Below are positions 24,032 to 32,605 of a stretch of 64,000 nucleotides of DNA, piece after piece (within the stretch, counting starts at the first letter, position 1; each line of letters begins with the position of its first letter). This DNA comes from Aequorivita vitellina (GTDB lineage: Bacteria; Bacteroidota; Bacteroidia; Flavobacteriales; Flavobacteriaceae). The stretch covers positions 124,001-188,000 of the forward strand of contig NZ_JAIRBA010000001.1 of the NCBI RefSeq assembly GCF_022008365.1, given 5' to 3'. A program made the translations under genes and the position numbers. The notes under the pieces are model-generated. The model was not told where the DNA came from. It searched no databases and worked only from the letters and a program-made list of their open reading frames with translations.

Positions 24032-24312
24032 TGTACGAATTAATTGAAACTTCTAAATTTAGAAAAGATATTAAAAGAATTTTTAAAAGAAGCGGAGCAG
24101 ACTTTGCGTTAGTTTCAGAAGTTCTTCATCTGCTTGAAATCAAAGGTGTTAAGGGTATACCGTCGACTATGAAACCCCATAAACTGAAGGGGAAATATAA
24201 GGATGATTGGGAATGCCATTTAAAACCTGATATTTTGATTATTTGGTTTCAAATTGAATCTCCAAAAACCATAAAATTGATTAGAATCGGCTCCCACTCC
24301 GATTTGTTTTGA
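24031..24312 (+). CDS. yafQ: YafQ-family mRNA interferase toxin (RelE/ParE superfamily)
   Basis: This 93-residue toxin is predicted to cleave mRNA on the ribosome. The C-terminal pattern KPHKLKGKYK...WECHLKPDILIIW...RIGSHSDLF aligns with YafQ. His50, His63 and Asp67 fall at the same numbers as the catalytic residues of the E. coli protein, and the SHSDLF end supplies the last His and Phe. The Trp that follows Asp in E. coli is Ile here. It is coupled to the antitoxin gene and sits between rfbB and rfbA, flanked by direct repeats, which suggests insertion into the rhamnose operon. Confidence 0.9.
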   Translation: MYELIETSKFRKDIKRIFKRSGADFALVSEVLHLLEIKGVKGIPSTMKPHKLKGKYKDDWECHLKPDILIIWFQIESPKTIKLIRIGSHSDLF

Positions 24313-24320
24313 ACATATAA

Positions 24321-24336
24321 AAAACGATTTCGTTTT
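24321..24336. terminator. Hairpin after the toxin gene
   Basis: AAAACGA-TT-TCGTTTT is a perfect 7-bp inverted repeat 8 nt after the toxin stop, followed by TACACTT. The stem is weak, so it may only attenuate transcription. Confidence 0.4.
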
Positions 24337-24343
24337 ACACTTC

Positions 24344-24364
24344 TATTCGTGTATTCGTGGTCAA
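24344..24364 (+). repeat. Direct-repeat copy 2 flanking the toxin-antitoxin pair
   Basis: This 21-nt copy of 23707-23727 has 19 of 21 bases identical, same orientation (core ATTCGTGTATTC, then GTGGTCAA). It lies between the toxin gene and rfbA. It lacks the complementary left arm found at copy 1. It could be a scar of insertion or recombination, or a dispersed flavobacterial repeat. Confidence 0.7.
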
Positions 24365-24378
24365 AAAAAAACACGTAG

Positions 24379-25236
24379 ATGAAAGGAATAATTTTAGCAG
24401 GAGGTTCAGGTACACGTTTACACCCAATAACATTGGCGGTAAGCAAGCAATTAATGCCGGTGTATGACAAACCGATGATTTATTATCCGCTGTCAACACT
24501 AATGATTGCTGGCATTCGCGATATTTTAATTATTTCTACACCGCAGGATCTTCCGCTTTTCAAACAACTTTTGGGCGATGGTAAAAAACTGGGCTGTAAC
24601 TTTCAATATGCCGAACAAGCAAACCCCAACGGATTAGCAGAAGCATTTATTATTGGGAAAGATTTCATCGGAAATGATAAAGTGGCTTTAATTCTGGGCG
24701 ATAATATATTTTACGGTTCTGGCTTAAAGGAATTATTGCAATCAAACAACAATCCTGATGGAGGTGTAATTTACGCATACCACGTGTTAGACCCCGAACG
24801 CTACGGTGTTGTGGAATTCGATAAAAGCGGAAAAGCACTTTCAATTGAAGAAAAACCTAAAACACCAAAATCTAATTACGCGGTTCCGGGAATTTATTTT
24901 TACGACAACAGCGTAGTAAAAATTGCCGAAAACATAAAACCCAGTGCCCGAGGCGAACTGGAAATAACCGATGTAAATAACGAATATTTAAAACAAGGCA
25001 AGCTAAGCGTAAGCATACTCGATAAAGGCACCGCTTGGCTAGATACCGGAACATTTGCATCATTAATGCAGGCAGCTCAATTTGTCGAGGTTATTGAAGA
25101 ACGACAAGGTTTAAAAATTGGCGCTATTGAAGAAGCTGCGTATGAAATGGGTTATATTTCAAAAGAACAATTAATAGCGCTTGCAGAACCTTTACTGAAA
25201 AGCGGCTACGGAAAACATTTACTTCAACTAGATTAG
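24379..25236 (+). CDS. rfbA: Glucose-1-phosphate thymidylyltransferase
   Basis: This is the first enzyme of dTDP-L-rhamnose synthesis and joins dTTP and glucose-1-phosphate. The 285-residue protein begins [18 protein letters not shown], with the nucleotide-binding loop GGSGTRL at residues 8-14. It then has [14 protein letters not shown], the [10 protein letters not shown] metal site and the [16 protein letters not shown] block. The length is normal. rfbC follows after 2 nt. Confidence 0.97.
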   Translation: MKGIILAGGSGTRLHPITLAVSKQLMPVYDKPMIYYPLSTLMIAGIRDILIISTPQDLPLFKQLLGDGKKLGCNFQYAEQANPNGLAEAFIIGKDFIGNDKVALILGDNIFYGSGLKELLQSNNNPDGGVIYAYHVLDPERYGVVEFDKSGKALSIEEKPKTPKSNYAVPGIYFYDNSVVKIAENIKPSARGELEITDVNNEYLKQGKLSVSILDKGTAWLDTGTFASLMQAAQFVEVIEERQGLKIGAIEEAAYEMGYISKEQLIALAEPLLKSGYGKHLLQLD

Positions 25237-25238
25237 AT

Positions 25239-25784
25239 TTGGAACTACAAAAAACCCCTTTAAAAGATTGTTTTATTATAAAACCGAACGTTTTTAGAGA
25301 CGAACGCGGCCTTTTTTATGAAACGTATAATCAAAAAGCATTCGAAAAGACCACTGGATTAAAAGTAGATTTTGTGCAGGATAATCAATCTGTTTCTTCA
25401 AAAGGCGTTTTGCGCGGACTTCATTTTCAAACCGGCGAAATGGCGCAAGCTAAATTGGTTCGCGTTGTAAAAGGAAAGGTTTTGGACATAGTAGTTGACA
25501 TTCGCAATGATTCCGAGACTTTCGGAAAATCATTTTCCATTGTTTTGGACGATGTGGAGCACCTGCAACTCTTTGTACCGAGAGGTTTTGCGCATGGTTT
25601 TATTACACTTTCGGAGGAATCTATTTTTTCGTACAAATGCGATAATTTTTACAATAAAGCCTCAGAAAGCGGAATCATCTATAATGACGCAACCTTAGCG
25701 CTGGATTGGCATCTTCCAAAGGAAGAATTTATTATTTCCGAAAAAGATTTGGAACTTCTCACTTTCGAGGAAGTACTTTCATGA
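25239..25784 (+). CDS. rfbC: dTDP-4-dehydrorhamnose 3,5-epimerase
   Basis: This is the third rhamnose enzyme. It has 181 residues with a cupin fold; RDERGLFYETYN, the catalytic His in LRGLHFQTGEMAQAKLVRV, the Asp in VLDIVVDIRNDS and the FVPRGFAHGF block are present. The start is TTG at 25239, only 2 nt after the rfbA stop: the family needs the N-terminal KTPLKDCFIIKPNVF region and no ATG lies upstream in frame. The next gene, rfbD, overlaps its stop (ATGA). Confidence 0.95.
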   Translation: MELQKTPLKDCFIIKPNVFRDERGLFYETYNQKAFEKTTGLKVDFVQDNQSVSSKGVLRGLHFQTGEMAQAKLVRVVKGKVLDIVVDIRNDSETFGKSFSIVLDDVEHLQLFVPRGFAHGFITLSEESIFSYKCDNFYNKASESGIIYNDATLALDWHLPKEEFIISEKDLELLTFEEVLS

Positions 25785-26638
25785 AAAAAATACTAGTTAC
25801 AGGCGCAAACGGACAATTGGGAAAATGCATAAAGGATGCGGCAGCCGAATTTTCTGACTTTGAGTTTGTCTTTGTTTCGAGAGAAGAATTAGATATTGAA
25901 AATGCAGATTTTCTTCGGAAATATTTCATCAAAAATAACTTCACACATTGCATAAATACTGCTGCATACACAAATGTTGAGCAAGCAGAAAGTGAAGAAG
26001 AAAAAGCATTTGCAATAAATGCAGAAGCCGTGAAAAACTTGGCTTCAGCTTGCAAAGCGAATGATGTTGTTTTACTACACGTTTCTACAGATTACGTTTT
26101 TGACGGCAAAAGGAAATCGCCATATTCGGAAACGGATCTTACAAACCCCATCAATGTTTACGGAGCTTCAAAGTTGAAGGGAGAAAACTATATTCAAGAA
26201 ATCTGCGAAAAATTCTTCATTTTACGCACTTCGTGGCTGTATTCGCAATACGGTCATAATTTTCTAAAGACTATTTTGAAATTCGCCGAAGCGGGAAAAC
26301 CACTCACAATTACGACCGAACAAACGGGAGCCCCCACAAATGCAAATGATTTAGCGGAAGCCTTATTGCAAATAATTGCACAAGATTCCACAAAATATGG
26401 CGTTTACCATTACAGTAATAGCGGGCAAACAACTTGGTTTGGCTTTGCACAGGCCATTCTCCAGCACACGGGAAAATTAAAAGATACAAATCTTGCAAAA
26501 ACCAACCAATACCGTACTTTTGCCGCAAGGCCCGAATATAGTGTTTTGGATAACGCAAAGGCGCAGAATAAGTTAAAATTAAAACATATAGATTGGCAAG
26601 AGAGCTTGCAGTCTGTTCTAAAAAAAGACAGTCATTAA
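25781..26638 (+). CDS. rfbD: dTDP-4-dehydrorhamnose reductase
   Basis: This is the final enzyme of dTDP-L-rhamnose synthesis, an NAD(P)H-dependent SDR protein of 285 residues. It starts MKKILVTGANGQLGK (nucleotide-binding loop at residues 8-14), has STDYVFDGKRKSPYSE, and the catalytic YxxxK in YGASKLKGE. ATG 25781 overlaps the rfbC stop by 4 nt and gives the family N-terminus; a longer in-frame extension into rfbC is not supported. Completing rfbB-A-C-D, it shows that the locus polymer contains rhamnose or a related 6-deoxy sugar. Confidence 0.95.
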   Translation: MKKILVTGANGQLGKCIKDAAAEFSDFEFVFVSREELDIENADFLRKYFIKNNFTHCINTAAYTNVEQAESEEEKAFAINAEAVKNLASACKANDVVLLHVSTDYVFDGKRKSPYSETDLTNPINVYGASKLKGENYIQEICEKFFILRTSWLYSQYGHNFLKTILKFAEAGKPLTITTEQTGAPTNANDLAEALLQIIAQDSTKYGVYHYSNSGQTTWFGFAQAILQHTGKLKDTNLAKTNQYRTFAARPEYSVLDNAKAQNKLKLKHIDWQESLQSVLKKDSH

Positions 26639-26656
26639 TTTTTAATATTAATTGGT

Positions 26657-27619
26657 ATGGCAAAACAAAACTCATCAGAAGAGGTTGATTTAGGGTATTT
26701 ATTAGGAAAGTTTGGCGATTTTTCCAAGAGTCTAGCGCGAAGCCTTTTCTTAGTTATTGATTTCTTTAAAAAGTATCTTATAGTCATAATAATACTTGTG
26801 ATTGTTGGACTTGCTTATGGTTTTTATAAAGACTATACCTCCACTAAGTCTTATAGCAATGAATTAATTGTTATTCCAAACTTTCAAAGTGTAGATTATC
26901 TTTATGATAAAGTAAACGAGCTTAATTTAAAAATAGCTGCTAAGGATTCTGCCTACCTCAAGACGGTGTTAGACACCAATTATTCTAAATTAAAACTCAT
27001 TGAGATTGAGCCAATTGTAGATTTATACAATTTTATTTCTGAATCGCGTCAATATGTTGATATTCTTAAAATTATTTCGCAAAATCAAGATTTTTCGGAA
27101 TATGTAGAAAATATGGCAACCAGTAAATACTACAAATATCATAGAATACGGGTATTTGCCAAAGGAAAAAATACTTCACAGAAAATAGTAAACGACCTAC
27201 TTGCTTATTTTAACAGTAATGAGCATCTGCAAGAGTATCAGAAAATCTATAAAGAAGTAAAGGATTTTGAGGTAAAGGAACACTATATAATGATAGCGCA
27301 GTTGGATTCGCTCATCAAATCGAACTTTGATGGCCCCAAAGCAGGTGCTTCCGTATCGGTAAACAATATTGCCGATCAATACAATTTGGTAGAAAAGAAA
27401 AGACAGCTTGTAGAGTATTTACAGCAACTTGAAATAGAGCAAAATGATTATACTGTACCAATAAAACTGGTAAGTGCCAACTTTAATATGGAACCAGAGA
27501 AATTTATTAATATTTCGAACAAAGTGAAGTACCCATTACTATTGGTCTTTTTGTTTTCTTTAGTCTTTTTTGTGCTTTATCTTTTTAAAAGCCTGAAAAA
27601 ATATGCTAATGCAGATTAG
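26657..27619 (+). CDS. Wzz-like polysaccharide chain-length/co-polymerase protein
   Basis: This 320-residue inner-membrane protein has two membrane segments (about residues 40-57 and 292-311) enclosing a helical extracytoplasmic domain of about 230 residues, the topology of Wzz-type co-polymerases. The sequence is divergent: the proline-glycine motif usual near the second membrane segment is not obvious, so the call rests on topology and on its place between the rhamnose genes and wecB. Wzz proteins set the chain length produced by Wzy polymerase; two Wzy-like proteins are encoded downstream. Confidence 0.65.
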   Translation: MAKQNSSEEVDLGYLLGKFGDFSKSLARSLFLVIDFFKKYLIVIIILVIVGLAYGFYKDYTSTKSYSNELIVIPNFQSVDYLYDKVNELNLKIAAKDSAYLKTVLDTNYSKLKLIEIEPIVDLYNFISESRQYVDILKIISQNQDFSEYVENMATSKYYKYHRIRVFAKGKNTSQKIVNDLLAYFNSNEHLQEYQKIYKEVKDFEVKEHYIMIAQLDSLIKSNFDGPKAGASVSVNNIADQYNLVEKKRQLVEYLQQLEIEQNDYTVPIKLVSANFNMEPEKFINISNKVKYPLLLVFLFSLVFFVLYLFKSLKKYANAD

Positions 27620-27665
27620 GTTTCAGCAACAATAAAAAACATTGTGATTCTTCAAAAAATATTTA

Positions 27666-28790
27666 ATGTCTAGAACAAATTTAATTGTATTTGGCACGCG
27701 CCCCGAAGCTATAAAAATGGCGCCTTTGGTTCAGAAGTTTTTAAAGAACAAAAATTTTGTCACTAAAGTTTGTGTTACCGCTCAACATCGAGAAATGCTA
27801 GATCAGGTATTGGATTTTTTCGAAATAACACCAGATTTTGATCTGGATTTAATGCGGCCCAACCAAAATCTGTACTCGCTAACAGCTACCATAATTGAAA
27901 ATATGAAACCTGTTTTAGAAGAGGTTAAACCAGATTATGTTTACGTTCACGGCGACACCACAACTTCTATGGCTGTTGGCATTGCCGCTTTTTACAGTGG
28001 TGCAAAAATTTGCCACGTAGAAGCAGGTTTACGAACCTTTAATAGACAATATCCGTTCCCCGAAGAATTTAACAGGCAGCTTACCGGAAAAATTGCAGAT
28101 TATCACTTTTCGCCTACGGAACTTTCTAAAAGTAATCTTTTGGCAGAAAACACAAAGGAAGAAAATATTTTGGTTACCGGAAATACGGTTATCGATGCAC
28201 TTCTCTACGGAATTGATAAAGTAAATGCCGAAAATTTTAAGGATGCAGAAATTGAAAATTTAAAAACTATTTTGAATTTTCAGAATAAAATAATACTTGT
28301 AACAGGGCATCGAAGAGAAAATCACGGAGATGGACTTATTAGTATATGCGCTGCGTTAAAAACAATTGCAGAGAAGCATCCAGAGGTTGAAATAATATAT
28401 CCCGTACACCTCAACCCCAACGTGGTTGGCCCGGTAAATGAACTTCTCGGCGGGATTAAAAATATATTTTTAGTTTCCCCATTAGCCTATCCCGCATTTA
28501 TTTGGTTGATGGAAAAATCGTATCTAATTATTACAGATAGTGGCGGAATTCAAGAAGAGGCACCAAGCTTGGGGAAACCAGTTTTGGTAACTAGAACTAC
28601 TACCGAACGTCCCGAAGCCGTTGAAGAAGGCACCGTAATTTTATTGGGAACTAATACCGATAGCATAATTGAAGAAACCGAAAAATTATTGACAAATGTT
28701 GATTACTACGAGGGCATGAGTATGTTGCACAACCCTTACGGAGATGGAAAATCAGCAGAACGAATTGTAAATTTTATAGAAGCGTTATAA
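27666..28790 (+). CDS. wecB: UDP-N-acetylglucosamine 2-epimerase (non-hydrolysing)
   Basis: This enzyme converts UDP-GlcNAc to UDP-ManNAc. The 374-residue protein has FGTRPEAIKMAPL at the N-terminus, the VHGDTTTSMA block, HVEAGLRTFNRQYPFPEEFNR, TGHRRENHGDG and DSGGIQEEAPSLGKPVLVTR, all diagnostic of the non-hydrolysing epimerase. The next gene, wecC, begins 1 nt after its stop; together they make UDP-ManNAcA. Confidence 0.97.
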   Translation: MSRTNLIVFGTRPEAIKMAPLVQKFLKNKNFVTKVCVTAQHREMLDQVLDFFEITPDFDLDLMRPNQNLYSLTATIIENMKPVLEEVKPDYVYVHGDTTTSMAVGIAAFYSGAKICHVEAGLRTFNRQYPFPEEFNRQLTGKIADYHFSPTELSKSNLLAENTKEENILVTGNTVIDALLYGIDKVNAENFKDAEIENLKTILNFQNKIILVTGHRRENHGDGLISICAALKTIAEKHPEVEIIYPVHLNPNVVGPVNELLGGIKNIFLVSPLAYPAFIWLMEKSYLIITDSGGIQEEAPSLGKPVLVTRTTTERPEAVEEGTVILLGTNTDSIIEETEKLLTNVDYYEGMSMLHNPYGDGKSAERIVNFIEAL

Positions 28791-28791
28791 A

Positions 28792-30003
28792 ATGGAAAAT
28801 AAACCCACAGTGGTAATGATGGGGCTTGGCTATATTGGTTTGCCAACAGCCGCCTTAATAGCGAGTAAAAAACTAAATGTTACTGGAGTAGATATTTCAC
28901 AACACGTAGTAGATACCATAAACGAGGGCAAAATACACATTGTAGAACCCGAACTTGATGGTTTGGTGCATCACGTAGTTAAACAAGGCTATCTAAAAGC
29001 CGCAACTAAACCCGTAACGGCAGATGTTTATTTAATAGCGGTGCCAACTCCTTTTAAAGAAGCGCATGTGCCAGATCTATCTTATGTTGAAAGTGCAGTA
29101 AAAAATATTATTCCTACATTACAAAAAGGAGCATTGGTTATTTTGGAATCTACCAGCCCTGTTGGCACTACGCGCAAAATACGAGAAATAATCTTTAACG
29201 AGCGTCCTGATTTAAAGGGCGAAATTTACATTGCATATTGTCCCGAGCGCGTTTTGCCTGGAAATGTAATTTACGAACTGGAACAAAACGATCGCGCAAT
29301 TGGCGGAATTGATGAAGCGTCAACCGAAAAAGCCGTATCGTTTTACAAGTATTTTGTAAAGGGCGAACTTCACAAAACAAATTCGCAAACGGCTGAAATG
29401 TGCAAACTGGTTGAAAATTCATCGCGCGATGTGCAAATAGCTTTCGCAAATGAACTTTCAATGATTTGCGACAAGGCAAACATAAACGTTTGGGAATTAA
29501 TCCATTTGGCAAACAAACATCCGCGCGTAAATATTTTACAGCCGGGAACGGGCGTTGGCGGTCACTGTATTGCCGTTGATCCTTGGTTTATTGTTTCTGA
29601 ATTTCCGGAAGAATCGAAAATAATTCGTTCGGCTCGCGAAATCAATAATTTTAAAACCGAATGGGCTATCGAAAAAGTAAAAAATACGGCGCTTCAGTTT
29701 AAAATAGATACCGGAAAAGAAGCCAAAATAGCCTGTATGGGCCTAGCTTTTAAACCCAATATTGACGATCTGCGCGAATCTCCCGCACTTCACGTTGCGC
29801 AACAACTAAAAACCGATGGGTTTAATGTTCAGTTTGTTGAACCAAACCTAAAATCTCACAGTAAATTTAATTTAACTTCAGTAGCAGAAGCTACAGAAAC
29901 CTGCGACATTATGGTGTTTTTGGTGGCTCACACCGAGTTTAAAGGGCTAGAGATACAACCTCAAACTAAAGTTGTAGATTTTTGTGGAATATTAAATAGC
30001 TAG
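28792..30003 (+). CDS. wecC: UDP-N-acetyl-D-mannosamine dehydrogenase
   Basis: This enzyme oxidises UDP-ManNAc to UDP-ManNAcA with NAD. The 403-residue protein has the N-terminal GLGYIGLP (residues 11-18), ESTSPVGTTRKI, CPERVLPGN, and the catalytic Cys in GTGVGGHCIAVDP. A C-terminal UDP-binding domain with AFKPNIDDLRESPA completes it. The adjacent wecB makes the WecC call more likely than a generic UDP-glucose/ManNAc-type dehydrogenase. An N-acetylhexosaminuronic acid in the polymer is therefore expected. Confidence 0.95.
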   Translation: MENKPTVVMMGLGYIGLPTAALIASKKLNVTGVDISQHVVDTINEGKIHIVEPELDGLVHHVVKQGYLKAATKPVTADVYLIAVPTPFKEAHVPDLSYVESAVKNIIPTLQKGALVILESTSPVGTTRKIREIIFNERPDLKGEIYIAYCPERVLPGNVIYELEQNDRAIGGIDEASTEKAVSFYKYFVKGELHKTNSQTAEMCKLVENSSRDVQIAFANELSMICDKANINVWELIHLANKHPRVNILQPGTGVGGHCIAVDPWFIVSEFPEESKIIRSAREINNFKTEWAIEKVKNTALQFKIDTGKEAKIACMGLAFKPNIDDLRESPALHVAQQLKTDGFNVQFVEPNLKSHSKFNLTSVAEATETCDIMVFLVAHTEFKGLEIQPQTKVVDFCGILNS

Positions 30004-30026
30004 AAATTTTTTAAAAGAAAACTACA

Positions 30027-31229
30027 ATGAAAATACTATTTGTAAACCCACATCTAAAAATGGGAGGAATAGCAAATTCATTGTACAATCTGCTTATTGA
30101 ACTTCAAAAGAATAATCAGTTTACAATAGAACTGGTGTGCTTTAATCCGTATTTCGGCGAAAAATTTAGTGACTTAAACACTAAAATAAAGGTTCATTCC
30201 CCATTCTTTCTGAAATGTTTATACATCAACTTTAAAGAGGCAAAAAAACACCTCTCCTGGTATCATTTGGCGGCTTACGCGGTTATTAAGCCGGCTTCAA
30301 AAATCTTGGGCGATAAAGTTTCTCGAAAACTAGCGATGCGATTTCTGTATGGCAATTGGAATAAAAAAACCGAGTACGATGCTGCAATTTCATTTTCAAA
30401 CGACATTCCAAAAAACAAGGCTGAGATGGGGACAAACGATTTTGTTCAAATCTCTGTAACGGCGAAACAGAAGATAGCTTGGATTCACAATGACCTCGAT
30501 AAGTTGGGCTTTACCACCGAGTATATTTTGAAACGTTACAAGAATTTTGATAAAGTGGTTTCGGTTTCAAAAAGCTGTAAGGAAGATTTTGATAGGTTGG
30601 CCCCTGAGTTTTCTAATAAATCGTTTTTGGTTCATAATTTTATCGACCCAAAGATTATTATTGAAAAAGCACGTGGCTCAAACCCGTATTCAGAAATTAA
30701 AAGCGATATAGTTTTTGTTACCGTTGCACGAATTGAAAACAATCAAAAACGGATTGATAGAATTCTAAAAGTTGCTAAAGAACTCCACGAGAAAAAATAT
30801 TCATTTAAATGGTATATTATTGGCGACGGTCCCGATTTGGAGTCGTTAAAAACTCAAGCGAAGTCATATAATCTAGAAAGCATAATGGTTTTTGAAGGAT
30901 TTCAACAAAATCCATATCCGTATATAAAATATGCAGATTGTTTTGTACTATCTTCTGCCTATGAAGCTCAAGGAATGGTTTTAAGTGAAGCAATTATGCT
31001 GAATACCCCTGTAATAACTACAGATTTCCCAGCGGCCAAAGAATTTGTAGTAGCACATGTAAACGGGAAGATTGTGGGCAATAACACAGTATCCTTATTA
31101 AGTGGGATTGAAGCTTTTCTGCAAAACCCAGAAACTTTGGTTACGCTAAGAAAGCAAATGGAAAGCCAATCGGCCGCCATAGCAGCAAACGATAGCATTG
31201 AAGAATTTAAGGCAATGCTACATACTTAA
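30027..31229 (+). CDS. Glycosyltransferase, GT4-like
   Basis: This 400-residue GT-B-fold transferase starts MKILFVNPHLKMGGIANSLYN (acceptor-side glycine loop). The C-terminal donor site shows FVTVARIENNQKRIDRILKV and the E-x7-E motif in YEAQGMVLSEAIMLNTPVITTDFP, typical of GT4. The donor and linkage are unknown. It lies between wecC and the flippase gene, so it probably adds one sugar of the repeat unit at the cytoplasmic face of the membrane. Confidence 0.9.
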   Translation: MKILFVNPHLKMGGIANSLYNLLIELQKNNQFTIELVCFNPYFGEKFSDLNTKIKVHSPFFLKCLYINFKEAKKHLSWYHLAAYAVIKPASKILGDKVSRKLAMRFLYGNWNKKTEYDAAISFSNDIPKNKAEMGTNDFVQISVTAKQKIAWIHNDLDKLGFTTEYILKRYKNFDKVVSVSKSCKEDFDRLAPEFSNKSFLVHNFIDPKIIIEKARGSNPYSEIKSDIVFVTVARIENNQKRIDRILKVAKELHEKKYSFKWYIIGDGPDLESLKTQAKSYNLESIMVFEGFQQNPYPYIKYADCFVLSSAYEAQGMVLSEAIMLNTPVITTDFPAAKEFVVAHVNGKIVGNNTVSLLSGIEAFLQNPETLVTLRKQMESQSAAIAANDSIEEFKAMLHT

Positions 31230-31238
31230 AAGATACAG

Positions 31239-32543
31239 ATGGATCCAATAAGAGGAAGCGTAATAAAAGGCGTAAAATGGACCACAATGGGCACCATTGG
31301 TGTTGCGGTATGCTCGCTTTTAAGATTGTCAATCATGGCTCGTTTTCTTGACAAAACAGATTTTGGATTGATGGCCTTAACGCTTTTTATTTTGGGCATT
31401 ATAAATCTTTTTATGGATATGGGCTTAACATCGGCCATATTTCACAAGCAAAATATTTCAAAAAACGAATACTCCAGCCTTTATTGGATAAATTTAATTT
31501 TTGGGGTTTTAGTTTTTGGTATTATCTTTTTCGTTTCGCCATATATTGCATCATTTTACAACGAACCATTATTGGCAGAGCTCATTATAATAATGGCTGT
31601 GGCCGTTTTGGCGGCAGCACTTGGTGGCCAATTTAAGACCATAGAGCACAAAAAACTCAACTTTAAAATAATAGCCATTGTTGAATTAACTTGCGCCATT
31701 CTCTCTCTTGGAATAGCAGTTATACTTGCAATTTATGGCTTTGGTATTTACGCATTAATATTTTCAGCGCTGTTTCAATATGCGGTTCCCAATCTATTCT
31801 TTTGGCTTAGAGGCGTGTTTTTAAATCCGGTACGATTTCACTTTAAATTAAGCGAAGCCTTGCCCTTTTTAAAGATTGGTATTTATGAAGTGGGAAGCCA
31901 ATTTGTAAATTATTTTAATCGCGATTTAGATATTATCGTTATCGGAAAGCTATTTAGCACAGAATTATTAGGTGGTTATAGTCTTGCAAAACAACTGGTT
32001 TTTAAACCGGCACAAATCATCAATCCGATAATCACAAAAATTGCAAACCCGTTGTTGGCAAAATTCCAAACAGACATTCATGTGCTCAAAAAGAATTATT
32101 TAAAGCTAATAAACATCATTTCTTCGCTAAACTTTTTTGTGTATTTGGGCATTATAATTTTTGCACCAATAGTTGTAAATATATTGTATGGATCAAAATA
32201 TGAAAGCATAGTAACACTGGTACGTATCCTTTCGCTGTATATGTATCTTCGCAGTTTGGGCAACCCAATTGGCAGCCTTGTAATAGCAACGGGACGCACA
32301 AACCTTTCGTTTTACTGGAATTTGTTTTCTATGGCTATAATGGCAATATTTGTTTTCTTGGGCAGTCTGGTTTCCATACAGACGGTTGCTTGGGCCGTTA
32401 CCTTGGGATTTCTGTTTTTATTTGTACCCAATTGGTGGTTTTTGGTAAGACGAATGACTGGCGCAAGTTTAAAGGAATTTGTATTGGCCATTGTTCCCAA
32501 GCTTTATATTGATGAAATTAGACAAATGGTTTCAAAGAAATAA
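31239..32543 (+). CDS. Oligosaccharide flippase (Wzx/WzxC-like, MOP superfamily)
   Basis: This 434-residue polytopic membrane protein has about 12 hydrophobic segments. The start VIKGVKWTTMGTIGVAVCSL and ARFLDKTDFGLMALTLFILG match the WzxC/polysaccharide transporter family. It is predicted to move undecaprenyl-linked repeat units across the inner membrane. It starts 9 nt after the preceding glycosyltransferase gene. It pairs functionally with the Wzz-like and Wzy-like proteins of the locus. Confidence 0.9.
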   Translation: MDPIRGSVIKGVKWTTMGTIGVAVCSLLRLSIMARFLDKTDFGLMALTLFILGIINLFMDMGLTSAIFHKQNISKNEYSSLYWINLIFGVLVFGIIFFVSPYIASFYNEPLLAELIIIMAVAVLAAALGGQFKTIEHKKLNFKIIAIVELTCAILSLGIAVILAIYGFGIYALIFSALFQYAVPNLFFWLRGVFLNPVRFHFKLSEALPFLKIGIYEVGSQFVNYFNRDLDIIVIGKLFSTELLGGYSLAKQLVFKPAQIINPIITKIANPLLAKFQTDIHVLKKNYLKLINIISSLNFFVYLGIIIFAPIVVNILYGSKYESIVTLVRILSLYMYLRSLGNPIGSLVIATGRTNLSFYWNLFSMAIMAIFVFLGSLVSIQTVAWAVTLGFLFLFVPNWWFLVRRMTGASLKEFVLAIVPKLYIDEIRQMVSKK

Positions 32544-32605
32544 AAAGATAGGCAACTTGCTTTTCTATTATTTCTGAAGTAGAAATCGCTTAAATTTAAA
32601 GGGAA

